Assembly: GCA_001552775.1 (NCBI GenBank)
Contig: KQ959276.1
Location: 1 to 41,404, forward strand
Source: Bacteroidales bacterium KA00251
Lineage (GTDB): Bacteria > Bacteroidota > Bacteroidia > Bacteroidales > Porphyromonadaceae
Length of the DNA stretch: 41,404 nt
Reading direction: 5' to 3'
Part shown: positions 16,316 through 23,798 of the stretch, one piece after another
Layout: each line of letters opens with the position of its first letter
How positions within the stretch are numbered: position 1 is the first letter of the stretch
Position numbers and translations under genes: made by a program
The notes under the pieces: model-generated
The model's database searches: none
Told to the model about the DNA's origin: nothing
Seen by the model: the letters and a program-made list of their open reading frames with translations, nothing else

Positions 16316-17557
16316 CTACTCTAGTCGATTTTTAAATGTAAGCACAGCAACCGATACAAGCAGCACAGCCATTCCCAGTAGGATATAGATTTCCATCTGC
16401 ACATCGGCCCACCCAGTCTCCATAAGCATCAACTTTTTCACCCCAGCCACAAACCAAGTGGCAGGTACAACCTGGGCAATATAGAATAAAATACGTGGCA
16501 TGCTCTCCAAGGGGAAAATCATTCCTGAAAGCATCGCTACAGGTAGCATAAGACCAGCTCCGCTAATGATAATCGCATTCAGCTGACTTTTAGTAACTGT
16601 GGAAATAAATAATCCTAAAAGAAGAGAGACTAAGATAAAAAGCATGCAAAGAAAAATAAGAGCCGATACAGACCCAAGAATCGGAACCTTTAGCACCAAA
16701 TGAGAAAGAAGAAGAATCGTGATGATATTAAAGCAACTCAGGATAAAATAAGGCATCGCCTTTGCCAATATAATAACACCAGGGTGTACAGGACTTGAAA
16801 GCAATATCTCCATTGAGCCAGATTCTTTTTCCCTCACGATACTTACACTTGTCATCATTGCACAGATAATCATCAATACAAGACCCATTACACCTGGAAC
16901 AAAATAGTATGAAGCTTTCATCTCAGGATTAAAGAGTAGCGTCACACTTGTTTTTATTCCTTGGGTAGCTTGAGTTCCTTTAGTAGATGCCTCTGCTAGA
17001 AAAAAGTCTTTAACAACTCCTCCTATAACGGAGGTGCCTGAAGCAACCAAACTGGGGTCTACGCCATCAATTGAAAGCTCCATCTGAGGGACTTCGCCAC
17101 GGATCAGTTTCTTTTCAAAATCTCCCTCAAGTCGTAAAATAGCATCGACCTTTATTTTTCGAAAAAGTTCGTCATAGTCCTTAGAAGGAGGTACTATATC
17201 TAACACTTTTAAGGATTCGTTAGCATCAAGTTTTTGAGCTAAACTACTCACAAATTCGCTCTTTTCTGGGGTAACAACCAGTAGCTTTATCTCTCCCACA
17301 TCAGTGGTGAGAGCAAATCCAAAGATAATAATTAAAACAACAGGAAGACCAAGAATGATAGCAAGCGTACGAGGATCACGAAAGATATGTAAAAACTCTT
17401 TGATGATAAAGCGTCCAAGCACTACAAACCACTTGCGTATCCTATATCGTATACGGCTCCTCATGGATTTGTTATAGCGACTTTGCACACTTTGAGGAGC
17501 TTCTTTGAGTCTCTCTTGTATGAGAAGTCTTTGACTAGGAATCTTACGGGTTGTCAT
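16316..17557 (-). CDS. ABC-2 type exporter permease (YbhS/YbhR-like)
   Basis: A 413-residue permease, partner of the downstream one. It has a basic cytoplasmic N-terminus of about 60 residues (RYNKSMRSRIRYRIRKW), a first membrane segment (TLAIILGLPVVLIIIFGFALTT), an external domain to about 210, then five membrane segments ending at about 410. VREKESGSMEILLSSPVHP is the coupling-helix motif. It starts 2 bases after the stop of the upstream ATPase gene, so it is certainly in the operon. The basic N-terminal extension is the only feature unusual for the family. Confidence 0.9.
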   Translation of the reverse strand: MTTRKIPSQRLLIQERLKEAPQSVQSRYNKSMRSRIRYRIRKWFVVLGRFIIKEFLHIFRDPRTLAIILGLPVVLIIIFGFALTTDVGEIKLLVVTPEKSEFVSSLAQKLDANESLKVLDIVPPSKDYDELFRKIKVDAILRLEGDFEKKLIRGEVPQMELSIDGVDPSLVASGTSVIGGVVKDFFLAEASTKGTQATQGIKTSVTLLFNPEMKASYYFVPGVMGLVLMIICAMMTSVSIVREKESGSMEILLSSPVHPGVIILAKAMPYFILSCFNIITILLLSHLVLKVPILGSVSALIFLCMLFILVSLLLGLFISTVTKSQLNAIIISGAGLMLPVAMLSGMIFPLESMPRILFYIAQVVPATWFVAGVKKLMLMETGWADVQMEIYILLGMAVLLVSVAVLTFKNRLE

Positions 17558-17559
17558 AG

Positions 17560-18342
17560 CTATTCCGATCGTACAGCCTTTTCTGCTAAGACAAAAAACA
17601 CCTCTTGCATATTTTTCGCTTTGTATTGCTCCTTAAGTGCAGAGGGCGATCCAAGAGCCTCTATTTTTCCATCTACCATAATTGAGACTCTGTCGCAATA
17701 TTCAGCTTCGTCCATATAGTGAGTCGTTACAAAAACAGTTATTCCCTCTTCTGTCGCATCGTATATAAGTTCCCAAAATCGTCTTCGGGTTACGGGATCT
17801 ACTCCTCCTGTAGGTTCATCCAAAAACACGATATCAGGGTGATGAAGTATCGCTGCTGTAAAGGCAACTATCTGTCGCATTCCTAACGGGAGATTCGCTA
17901 CAAGTGTTTTGCGTTTATCATAAAGATGTAAGCGACTCAATAGCTCTTGCGAACGTTTTTTGATTTCTCCTACAGACATGCCATAAATGGAGCCGTATAG
18001 TAGTAGATTGTCAATTACACTAAGTCGTTCATAGAGGGAAAATCTTTGGCTCATATAGCCAATAGATCGCTTTATCTTCTCTGCATCTTTATTAATATCA
18101 TAGCCTGCAACGAAAGCTTTCCCTTTTGAGGGTTTGGATATTCCTGTAAGCATACGCATAGCCGTTGACTTGCCAGCACCATTAGCTCCCAAAAATCCAA
18201 ATATTTCCCCACGCTGCACTTTGAAAGAGATATGATCTACCGCTACGAAGCCTCCAAAGACTTTGGTAAGCCCTTCTGCAACGATTACATCATGGGCTTC
18301 GCTACGGTCCTGCGCGATAGGATGACTAAATAGAGGTCTCAT
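17560..18342 (-). CDS. ABC exporter ATPase, equivalent to the C-terminal half of YbhF
   Basis: A 260-residue nucleotide-binding subunit. Walker A is GANGAGKST (about 53-61), Walker B IVFLDEPTGGVDP, and the H-loop is intact in VTTHYMDEAEYC. The signature motif is degenerate: LPLGMRQ stands where LSGGQ is expected, as in the C-terminal half of fused YbhF proteins. It should pair with the other ATPase of the cluster to form a heterodimer. It lies 28 bases after that gene and 2 bases before the permease. The substrate is unknown. Confidence 0.92.
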   Translation of the reverse strand: MRPLFSHPIAQDRSEAHDVIVAEGLTKVFGGFVAVDHISFKVQRGEIFGFLGANGAGKSTAMRMLTGISKPSKGKAFVAGYDINKDAEKIKRSIGYMSQRFSLYERLSVIDNLLLYGSIYGMSVGEIKKRSQELLSRLHLYDKRKTLVANLPLGMRQIVAFTAAILHHPDIVFLDEPTGGVDPVTRRRFWELIYDATEEGITVFVTTHYMDEAEYCDRVSIMVDGKIEALGSPSALKEQYKAKNMQEVFFVLAEKAVRSE

Positions 18343-18370
18343 CTTTTTCTCTCAGAAAGCTAGCTCTCAA

Positions 18371-19327
18371 TTACTCTTTTTCTTCCACTGTTTTTGCAAG
18401 GAAGTAATCTTCTATGGTTGGATCTATTGCTTTTATTGTAATATCCTTAAACCCTTTTTCTTGCATTCTACAAACAATCTCCTCCGTAGAGAGACAACTT
18501 TCGTCAAAAGTAAGGTGAAGAGTATCTCCAAAAGAGTATACCGATTGCACCCCAGTAAGACTACGAAGTTCTTTTATCATCTTCCCTTTTTGCACAGACA
18601 AAACTCCCCACAGCTTGTATGGATAGCTATTCACGAGTCCCTGTGGATTGTCTTCGCTTATTATCTTTCCATTTTGTATTAAGGCTACCCGATCGCATCG
18701 AAAAGCTTCATCCATATATGGAGTAGATACAATAATAGGCATTTTAAACTCCTTGCGTAGTCGCGTAAGGATGTCCCAAAAGACTTTTCGCGAGACAGGG
18801 TCTACACCAGTTGTAGGCTCATCTAAAAGCAGGATATCAGGTCGGTGCACCAATGCACAGCAGAGCGCTAATTTTTGCTTCATTCCTCCAGAAAGATTTC
18901 CTGCTTTTCGTTTACCAAAAGGTGCTAGCTGCTCGTAAAGATCAGAAAAAAGCTCATAGTTAGTCTCCATTTTGGTACCATAAAGAGTAGCAAAGACATT
19001 TAGATTTTCATTTACGGAAAGGTCGGAATAAAGCGAAAACTTTCCTGGCATATAGCCTATATAGTGGCGTAGCTTTCTGAAGTCTTTGTGCACATCGTAG
19101 CCTAGCACTTTCACCTCACCCTCAGTAGGAAGAAGTAGAGAGGCCAATATGCGAATAAGTGTTGTCTTTCCTGCTCCATCAGCACCAATGAGACCAAAAA
19201 GCGTACCCTTCTTAATCTGCAAAGAGACATCATCAAGTGCCTTAAAACTTGCTCCAAAAATCTTCGTCACATGGCTACAATCAACAGCAAGTAGCTCTTC
19301 TTTATTTTGATTCTCGTTGGGAGTCAT
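18371..19327 (-). CDS. ABC exporter ATPase, equivalent to the N-terminal half of YbhF
   Basis: A 318-residue nucleotide-binding subunit with Walker A GADGAGKTTL, a good signature LSGGMKQ and Walker B ILLLDEPTTGVDP. The H-loop histidine is missing: the segment reads VSTPYMDEA (Pro, codon CCA). After the ATPase core there is an extra domain of about 80 residues (VLSVQKGKMIKELRSLTGVQSVYSFG...), common in this subfamily. I chose the ATG at 19325-19327 (MTPNENQNKEELLAVD) rather than an upstream ATG at 19363, because it limits the overlap with the HlyD gene to 26 bases. The start remains uncertain. Confidence 0.9.
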   Translation of the reverse strand: MTPNENQNKEELLAVDCSHVTKIFGASFKALDDVSLQIKKGTLFGLIGADGAGKTTLIRILASLLLPTEGEVKVLGYDVHKDFRKLRHYIGYMPGKFSLYSDLSVNENLNVFATLYGTKMETNYELFSDLYEQLAPFGKRKAGNLSGGMKQKLALCCALVHRPDILLLDEPTTGVDPVSRKVFWDILTRLRKEFKMPIIVSTPYMDEAFRCDRVALIQNGKIISEDNPQGLVNSYPYKLWGVLSVQKGKMIKELRSLTGVQSVYSFGDTLHLTFDESCLSTEEIVCRMQEKGFKDITIKAIDPTIEDYFLAKTVEEKE

Positions 19328-20267
19328 TGAGTGGAGGTAATATAGCTTTCCCATACTGACCAATTTTCAGATAGCCATCGTTGGGCACTAGCACCTTAGC
19401 AGCATAGATAAGAGTCGAACGCATTGAGGAGGTCTGAATATTTTTAGGAGTAAACTCTGCTTTTTCACTGATCCAAGAGACAGTTCCTTCATAGGCACGA
19501 TCATCTTTCCCTCCCATATCATTATACACTTTCACTTTATCCCCAATCTTGATACGACTTAATTGTTCAGGGCTTAGATAGACACGAAGCTGTAAGGTAG
19601 AAAGATCAGCCATTTTGAGCAAAGGTCGCCCTGCACCCGTCAATTCTCCTTCATGCACATAGGTAGTGAGTATAGTACCATCTGTCGGAGCCACAATAGT
19701 GGAGCGAGCCATTATCTCTTTGACTTGAGCAATTTGGGAATCTAAAGATTCAGAGCCTCCTAGTGAGCCTGAGTTTTTCTTCTGCACTTGCTGTATAGCT
19801 GCGGCTTTTTGAGCTTTAGCAGCTTCCAGTTGGGTCGTAATCTGTGTAAGTCTACTTTGAGGCAATACTCCTTCTTTTACCAATCTAGAAATGCGTTGAA
19901 CCTCTTTTTCTAAAGCAGTAATCTGCACTTGTAGGGCTTCTGTCTGTATAGAAGGCGACACCACTCCTGCAGTTTGTGCAGTTTCTTGCTGAGTCTTAAT
20001 ATAGTCTAGCTGATAGGTCATCATCAAAGTGTCAATCTGAGCTATGGTATCTCCTTTATGTAGGATCTGCCCCTCTTGTACTTTCATGCAATCTACTCTA
20101 CCATCTACCATGGAGGAGACAAATATTGATTCGCCTTCAAAGATTCCTTGCACTTCTGCTGCTGAATCTTTTTTTTGGCATGAGCTAAGCATCAAAAAAA
20201 AGGGTCCAAGCAATAAAAGCACCACCAGCACTTCTCGTTTCCCTATCCTTACCATTATTTTATCCAT
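19302..20267 (-). CDS. HlyD-family membrane fusion protein, probable lipoprotein (YbhG-like)
   Basis: A 321-residue periplasmic adaptor. The N-terminus has a hydrophobic stretch ending in the lipobox MLSSC (Cys30), so it is probably lipid-anchored. It has a biotinyl-lipoyl half (EGESIFVSSMVDGRVDCMKVQEGQILHKGDTIAQID), a coiled-coil hairpin (about 80-175, with repeated Gln/Lys/Glu) and a returning lipoyl half with TIVAPTDGTILTTYVHEGELTGAG, followed by a beta-barrel. It should bridge the inner-membrane ABC complex to an outer-membrane TolC-type channel. No channel gene is in this cluster, so one elsewhere must be used. First gene of the exporter operon. Confidence 0.92.
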   Translation of the reverse strand: MDKIMVRIGKREVLVVLLLLGPFFLMLSSCQKKDSAAEVQGIFEGESIFVSSMVDGRVDCMKVQEGQILHKGDTIAQIDTLMMTYQLDYIKTQQETAQTAGVVSPSIQTEALQVQITALEKEVQRISRLVKEGVLPQSRLTQITTQLEAAKAQKAAAIQQVQKKNSGSLGGSESLDSQIAQVKEIMARSTIVAPTDGTILTTYVHEGELTGAGRPLLKMADLSTLQLRVYLSPEQLSRIKIGDKVKVYNDMGGKDDRAYEGTVSWISEKAEFTPKNIQTSSMRSTLIYAAKVLVPNDGYLKIGQYGKAILPPLNDSQRESK

Positions 20268-20299
20268 TAGCTAATGAGTCTTCTGCTTTTCGCTTTATA

Positions 20300-20307
20300 C
20301 AAAGATA
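20300..20307 (-). promoter_or_regulatory. Probable -7 element of the ABC exporter operon
   Basis: The minus strand reads TATCTTTG, matching TAnnTTTG, 33-40 bases upstream of the HlyD-like start. No TTTG -33 element at 19-21 bases. No regulator gene is next to the operon. Confidence 0.45.
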
Positions 20308-20807
20308 TCGCTTTTTTCTCTTCTATAAGTGAGGTTAAAAAGAAGGGGCGCAATCATTGTTTCATCAGAGTAGACACACAAAGGATCTCGCATACTTTAA
20401 CAACAAGATAACGAATAAAATACAAGCATAAACAACTTCAGTTCGTTGCTCTATGTCAAAAAGAAATTTTGCTTTTTTTGTGTAGGATAATACTTCCTCT
20501 CTAAAAAAAATCTTCAAGACTTTTGGGAAGATTTATTCCGTGGCTTCCCCCCCAGATAACTTTATAACGTTTTGACGAAACCTTCCCGAAGATCCAGGCA
20601 AAATCAACAGCACTTTTTTCACCGCCCAATAAGAACCAATAAGAACTGAAGAAATACCTATGTATCGCCCTTTTACTGTAACTTTGTCTTAAGGAAGATC
20701 ATTGGTGCAAACTCCCAACTCAAAATGGAAAGCATCTTCCATTATACAAAGAGTTTTGCCACTCTTTATAAGTTATAGGTATCCATATTAAGCACATAGT
20801 GAGGTTC
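20308..20807. other. Divergent intergenic region between the exporter operon and murF
   Basis: About 500 bases with no gene I can support. It holds a perfect 8-bp hairpin (AAATCTTC 20508-20515 with GAAGATTT 20527-20534) whose sequence resembles the repeat at the right edge of the window. A plus-strand TAACTTTG (20679-20686) could be a -7 element for murF, about 120 bases from its start, without a recognisable -33 element. Confidence 0.4.
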
Positions 20808-22160
20808 ATGAAAAATCAAATTCTCACCGAAGAGCAGCTCCAACAGCTTTACTCGCTTTTTTTAGAGAGCGACGGTATATGTACTGACACTCGGTCTATC
20901 AAGCCCAATCAACTCTTCTTTGCATTAAAAGGAGAGCGATTTGATGGAAATCGCTTTGCCTCCCTTGCTCTGCAAAAGGGAGCCTTAAGTGCTATAGTAA
21001 GCGATCCGACCCTCTCCTCACAAGAGGGGAAATTGTTTTTTGTACAAGATACACTACAAGCTCTTTCTGAGTTGGCATACTTTCACCGTAAGCAACTTGC
21101 AACTCCTCTGATCATGATCACAGGGACCAATGGTAAAACAACTACCAAGGAACTTACTACTCAAGTATTGAAAAAGAAGTTTAAGGTGCTTGCCACAGAA
21201 GGGAATCTCAACAACCACATTGGAGTACCTCTTATGCTCCTCCGTCTTTCAAAAAGCGACAAGATAGCTATAATAGAAGCTGGTGCCTCTCACGAAGGAG
21301 AGATTGCCCACCTCGCCTCTATTGCAGCACCAAACTATGGGATTATCACCAATATTGGGCGTGCCCACCTTGAAGGATTCGGCTCATTTGAAGGAGTAGT
21401 TCGCACAAAAACTGAACTTTACCGCTATTTAGAGGCACATCAAGGGTCCGCTTTTGTGCATCACTCAGATGCTTTGCTTTGTCGGCACGCAAATGGACTT
21501 AAGACTATTTTCTATGGAGAATCACAAGGAGATTTTATCTCCGGCACTCCTCTTTCTCAAAAGGAAGCTTTATACTTCTCATTTACGCTCTCAAAGGGCA
21601 ATCAATCCATACCTGTAACGACAAAGCTAGTAGGCGAATATAATCTTCCCAATGCTCTTGCAGCAGCCGCAGTAGGTAGTTACTTTGGCATTAGCCTAGA
21701 AGAGATTGCAGAAGCCCTTGCTAGCTATACACCGAGCAACCATCGATCCCAGCTAATTCCACTCACCTCTCTCTCCAATCGCCTGATTGTAGACGTATAC
21801 AATGCCAACCCTTCTTCAATGAAAGTGGCAATAGACAACTTTTTCTCCACAACGACTGCTCTTCCTCGTACTCTCATCATTGGAGACATGCTTGAACTAG
21901 GGGAAGCCTCTAGGCAGGAGCATGAAACCCTCCTTCTACAGGTGGAAGAGCATACACAAATGCTCTCTTCTGCTGAAACTTACTTTGTAGGGAGGGAATT
22001 CGCTTCTGTCAAAGCCTCATCTGTACTCTCTTCCTCCCATTTTTTTACAGATACAGAAGAGCTTCTTCAGCATCTTAAAGCATGCCCTCTCACCAATCAC
22101 TTTATCTTACTCAAGGCCTCTCATGGATTGCACCTTGAATCCATTTTGTCCATCCTATAA
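20808..22160 (+). CDS. murF: UDP-N-acetylmuramoyl-tripeptide--D-alanyl-D-alanine ligase
   Basis: Adds D-Ala-D-Ala to the UDP-MurNAc-tripeptide in the last cytoplasmic step of peptidoglycan precursor synthesis. The 450-residue protein has the Mur-ligase P-loop GTNGKTTT (about 106-113), an N-terminal uridine-binding domain with CTDTRSIKPNQLFFALKGERFDGN that is typical of MurF, NNHIGVPL, and the C-terminal domain with VDVYNANPSSM. I start at ATG 20808; a GTG at 20799 would add only three residues. The gene is followed after 2 bases by rpoN on the same strand. No other division or cell-wall genes accompany it. Confidence 0.96.
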   Translation: MKNQILTEEQLQQLYSLFLESDGICTDTRSIKPNQLFFALKGERFDGNRFASLALQKGALSAIVSDPTLSSQEGKLFFVQDTLQALSELAYFHRKQLATPLIMITGTNGKTTTKELTTQVLKKKFKVLATEGNLNNHIGVPLMLLRLSKSDKIAIIEAGASHEGEIAHLASIAAPNYGIITNIGRAHLEGFGSFEGVVRTKTELYRYLEAHQGSAFVHHSDALLCRHANGLKTIFYGESQGDFISGTPLSQKEALYFSFTLSKGNQSIPVTTKLVGEYNLPNALAAAAVGSYFGISLEEIAEALASYTPSNHRSQLIPLTSLSNRLIVDVYNANPSSMKVAIDNFFSTTTALPRTLIIGDMLELGEASRQEHETLLLQVEEHTQMLSSAETYFVGREFASVKASSVLSSSHFFTDTEELLQHLKACPLTNHFILLKASHGLHLESILSIL

Positions 22161-22162
22161 GT

Positions 22163-23587
22163 ATGAATAAGCAATCCCTTCAGCAAAACCAACGACAATC
22201 TCTTTCTTCTAGACAGATTTTTCAGATTAAACTCTTGGAGCTTCCTCTGTCAAAACTAGAAGAGCGCATTAAAGAAGAGCTTATCGTAAACCCCGCTCTT
22301 GAGCAGGTACGAGAAGACCCTAATGAACCATCTAAAGAGGAAGAGCTAAAGAGTGCTGAAGAGACCATTGCCGATGACTACCTCACAGAAGATGACATCC
22401 CAGACTACAAACTGAAGATCCTACAAGATCAACGAGAAGAAATGGGTGAGATACCCTTGCAAAGTGATAGCAAAAGCCTACAGCAATACCTCACCGAGCA
22501 GCTTAATATGCTCAATCTTGAAAAGAAAGAGCAGCTTATTGCAGAACAAATTATAGGTAACCTTAGCGAAGATGGCTATCTCCGCGCTAGTACTCGTGAA
22601 ATCGAAGACTACCTTCTATTCAACGAAAATCTAAGTTGTAACAAAGAAGAATTGGAAAAAGCTCTTCAGAAGGTACAATCACTTGACCCTCCAGGAGTAG
22701 CTGCAAGAGACCTCCAAGAGTCCCTATTGATTCAACTTCGAAGACTACCTGAAAGCAAAGAGCGAGAATTGGCTCTCAAGGTAACAAAGGATTATTTTGA
22801 AGATCTTGGGAATCGCCGTTATGAACAAATTTGTAGCAAGCTTAAACTTACAACTGAAGAATTCAAGGCCGTACAACACACGATTACTTCACTCAATCCG
22901 AAACCAGGGAATGGTTTTGGAAGTGATTTTAGTGCTATGGCCTCTCGTATTACACCCGATTTTATAGTTCGTCTTTCTGAGAACGGATTTAGAGTATGGC
23001 TCAACGAAGAGGGACGAATTCCACAACTAAGAGTTAATCCTGGTTTTTTGCAACTTTCTGAAGAAAAAATAGAAGAAAACAAAGAGAAAAAAGAAGAACA
23101 AAGCTACGCCAAACAGCAAGTCTCCCAAGCAAAGTGGTTTATTGAAGCTATTGAAATGCGTCGCAATACCCTCCTTCGTTGCATGGAAGTGATAGTTTCT
23201 CTACAAGCCGATTTCTTTAGAAGTGGAGATGTGCATGACATTAAGCCTATGATCTTGCAAGACGTAGCAGAGCGCACGGGGCACGACGTCAGTACCATCA
23301 GTCGCATTAGCAATGAAAAGTTCGTCGAATGCGACTATGGCATATATGCTCTGAAGTTTTTCTTTAATGAAGGTGGTCAAAAAGAAGATGGTAACGAGAT
23401 CTCTTCCCTATCTATTAAGGCACTACTTCAAGAGATTGTAGATGGAGAAAACAAGAAAAAACCCCTCACCGATGAAAAGATTGCTCAAATCATGACCGAA
23501 AAAGGTGTCGCTATTGCAAGAAGAACTTTGGCAAAATATCGAGAACAATTGGGGATATTGCCTGCACGCCTTCGTAGGAAACTTTAG
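22163..23587 (+). CDS. rpoN: RNA polymerase sigma-54 factor
   Basis: The 474-residue alternative sigma factor that directs RNA polymerase to -24/-12 promoters and needs an enhancer-binding ATPase. The Gln/Leu-rich activator-interacting region I is at the N-terminus (QSLQQNQRQSLSSRQIFQIKLLELPLSKLEERI), followed by an acidic region II (about 55-100), the core-binding domain (LDPPGVAARDLQESLLIQL, about 170-190), the helix-turn-helix region (DVAERTGHDVSTISRISNEKFVE) and a complete RpoN box ARRTLAKYRE (about 452-461). It starts 2 bases after the murF stop (TAA-gt-ATG), so translation is probably coupled. No enhancer-binding protein gene is in the window. Confidence 0.97.
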   Translation: MNKQSLQQNQRQSLSSRQIFQIKLLELPLSKLEERIKEELIVNPALEQVREDPNEPSKEEELKSAEETIADDYLTEDDIPDYKLKILQDQREEMGEIPLQSDSKSLQQYLTEQLNMLNLEKKEQLIAEQIIGNLSEDGYLRASTREIEDYLLFNENLSCNKEELEKALQKVQSLDPPGVAARDLQESLLIQLRRLPESKERELALKVTKDYFEDLGNRRYEQICSKLKLTTEEFKAVQHTITSLNPKPGNGFGSDFSAMASRITPDFIVRLSENGFRVWLNEEGRIPQLRVNPGFLQLSEEKIEENKEKKEEQSYAKQQVSQAKWFIEAIEMRRNTLLRCMEVIVSLQADFFRSGDVHDIKPMILQDVAERTGHDVSTISRISNEKFVECDYGIYALKFFFNEGGQKEDGNEISSLSIKALLQEIVDGENKKKPLTDEKIAQIMTEKGVAIARRTLAKYREQLGILPARLRRKL

Positions 23588-23786
23588 GTAGATCGGTAGC
23601 ATTCAATCGTCAGCTACTCCTTCTTCCCTAACCTTTTAAACATCCTTATCGCTTCTACGCTTAAACACTCTCCCGATTTTGCTCTTATATACAAGCCTTT
23701 AAACAAGGTATAAATGGCCGTAAATGCAAGCATGTATACCTATAAATTGCGATAGTTTCAACGTACAATGAGCTAGAAAAGAGCCT

Positions 23787-23794
23787 TATCTTTG
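23787..23794 (+). promoter_or_regulatory. -7 element directly before feoAB (possible leaderless mRNA)
   Basis: TATCTTTG ends only 4 bases before the feoAB ATG at 23799. Since transcription in this phylum typically starts about 5-8 bases after the element, the mRNA could begin at or within 1-3 bases of the start codon. No -33 TTTG lies at the usual distance, so the promoter itself needs proof. The rest of the 23588-23786 gap shows no clear terminator or gene. Confidence 0.45.
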
Positions 23795-23798
23795 TAGT

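Noticed and set aside
19328-19363. Upstream ATG (19363) as start of the first exporter ATPase
   Set aside because: It would overlap the HlyD gene by 62 bases and add residues not typical of the family; the ATG at 19327 is more reasonable.
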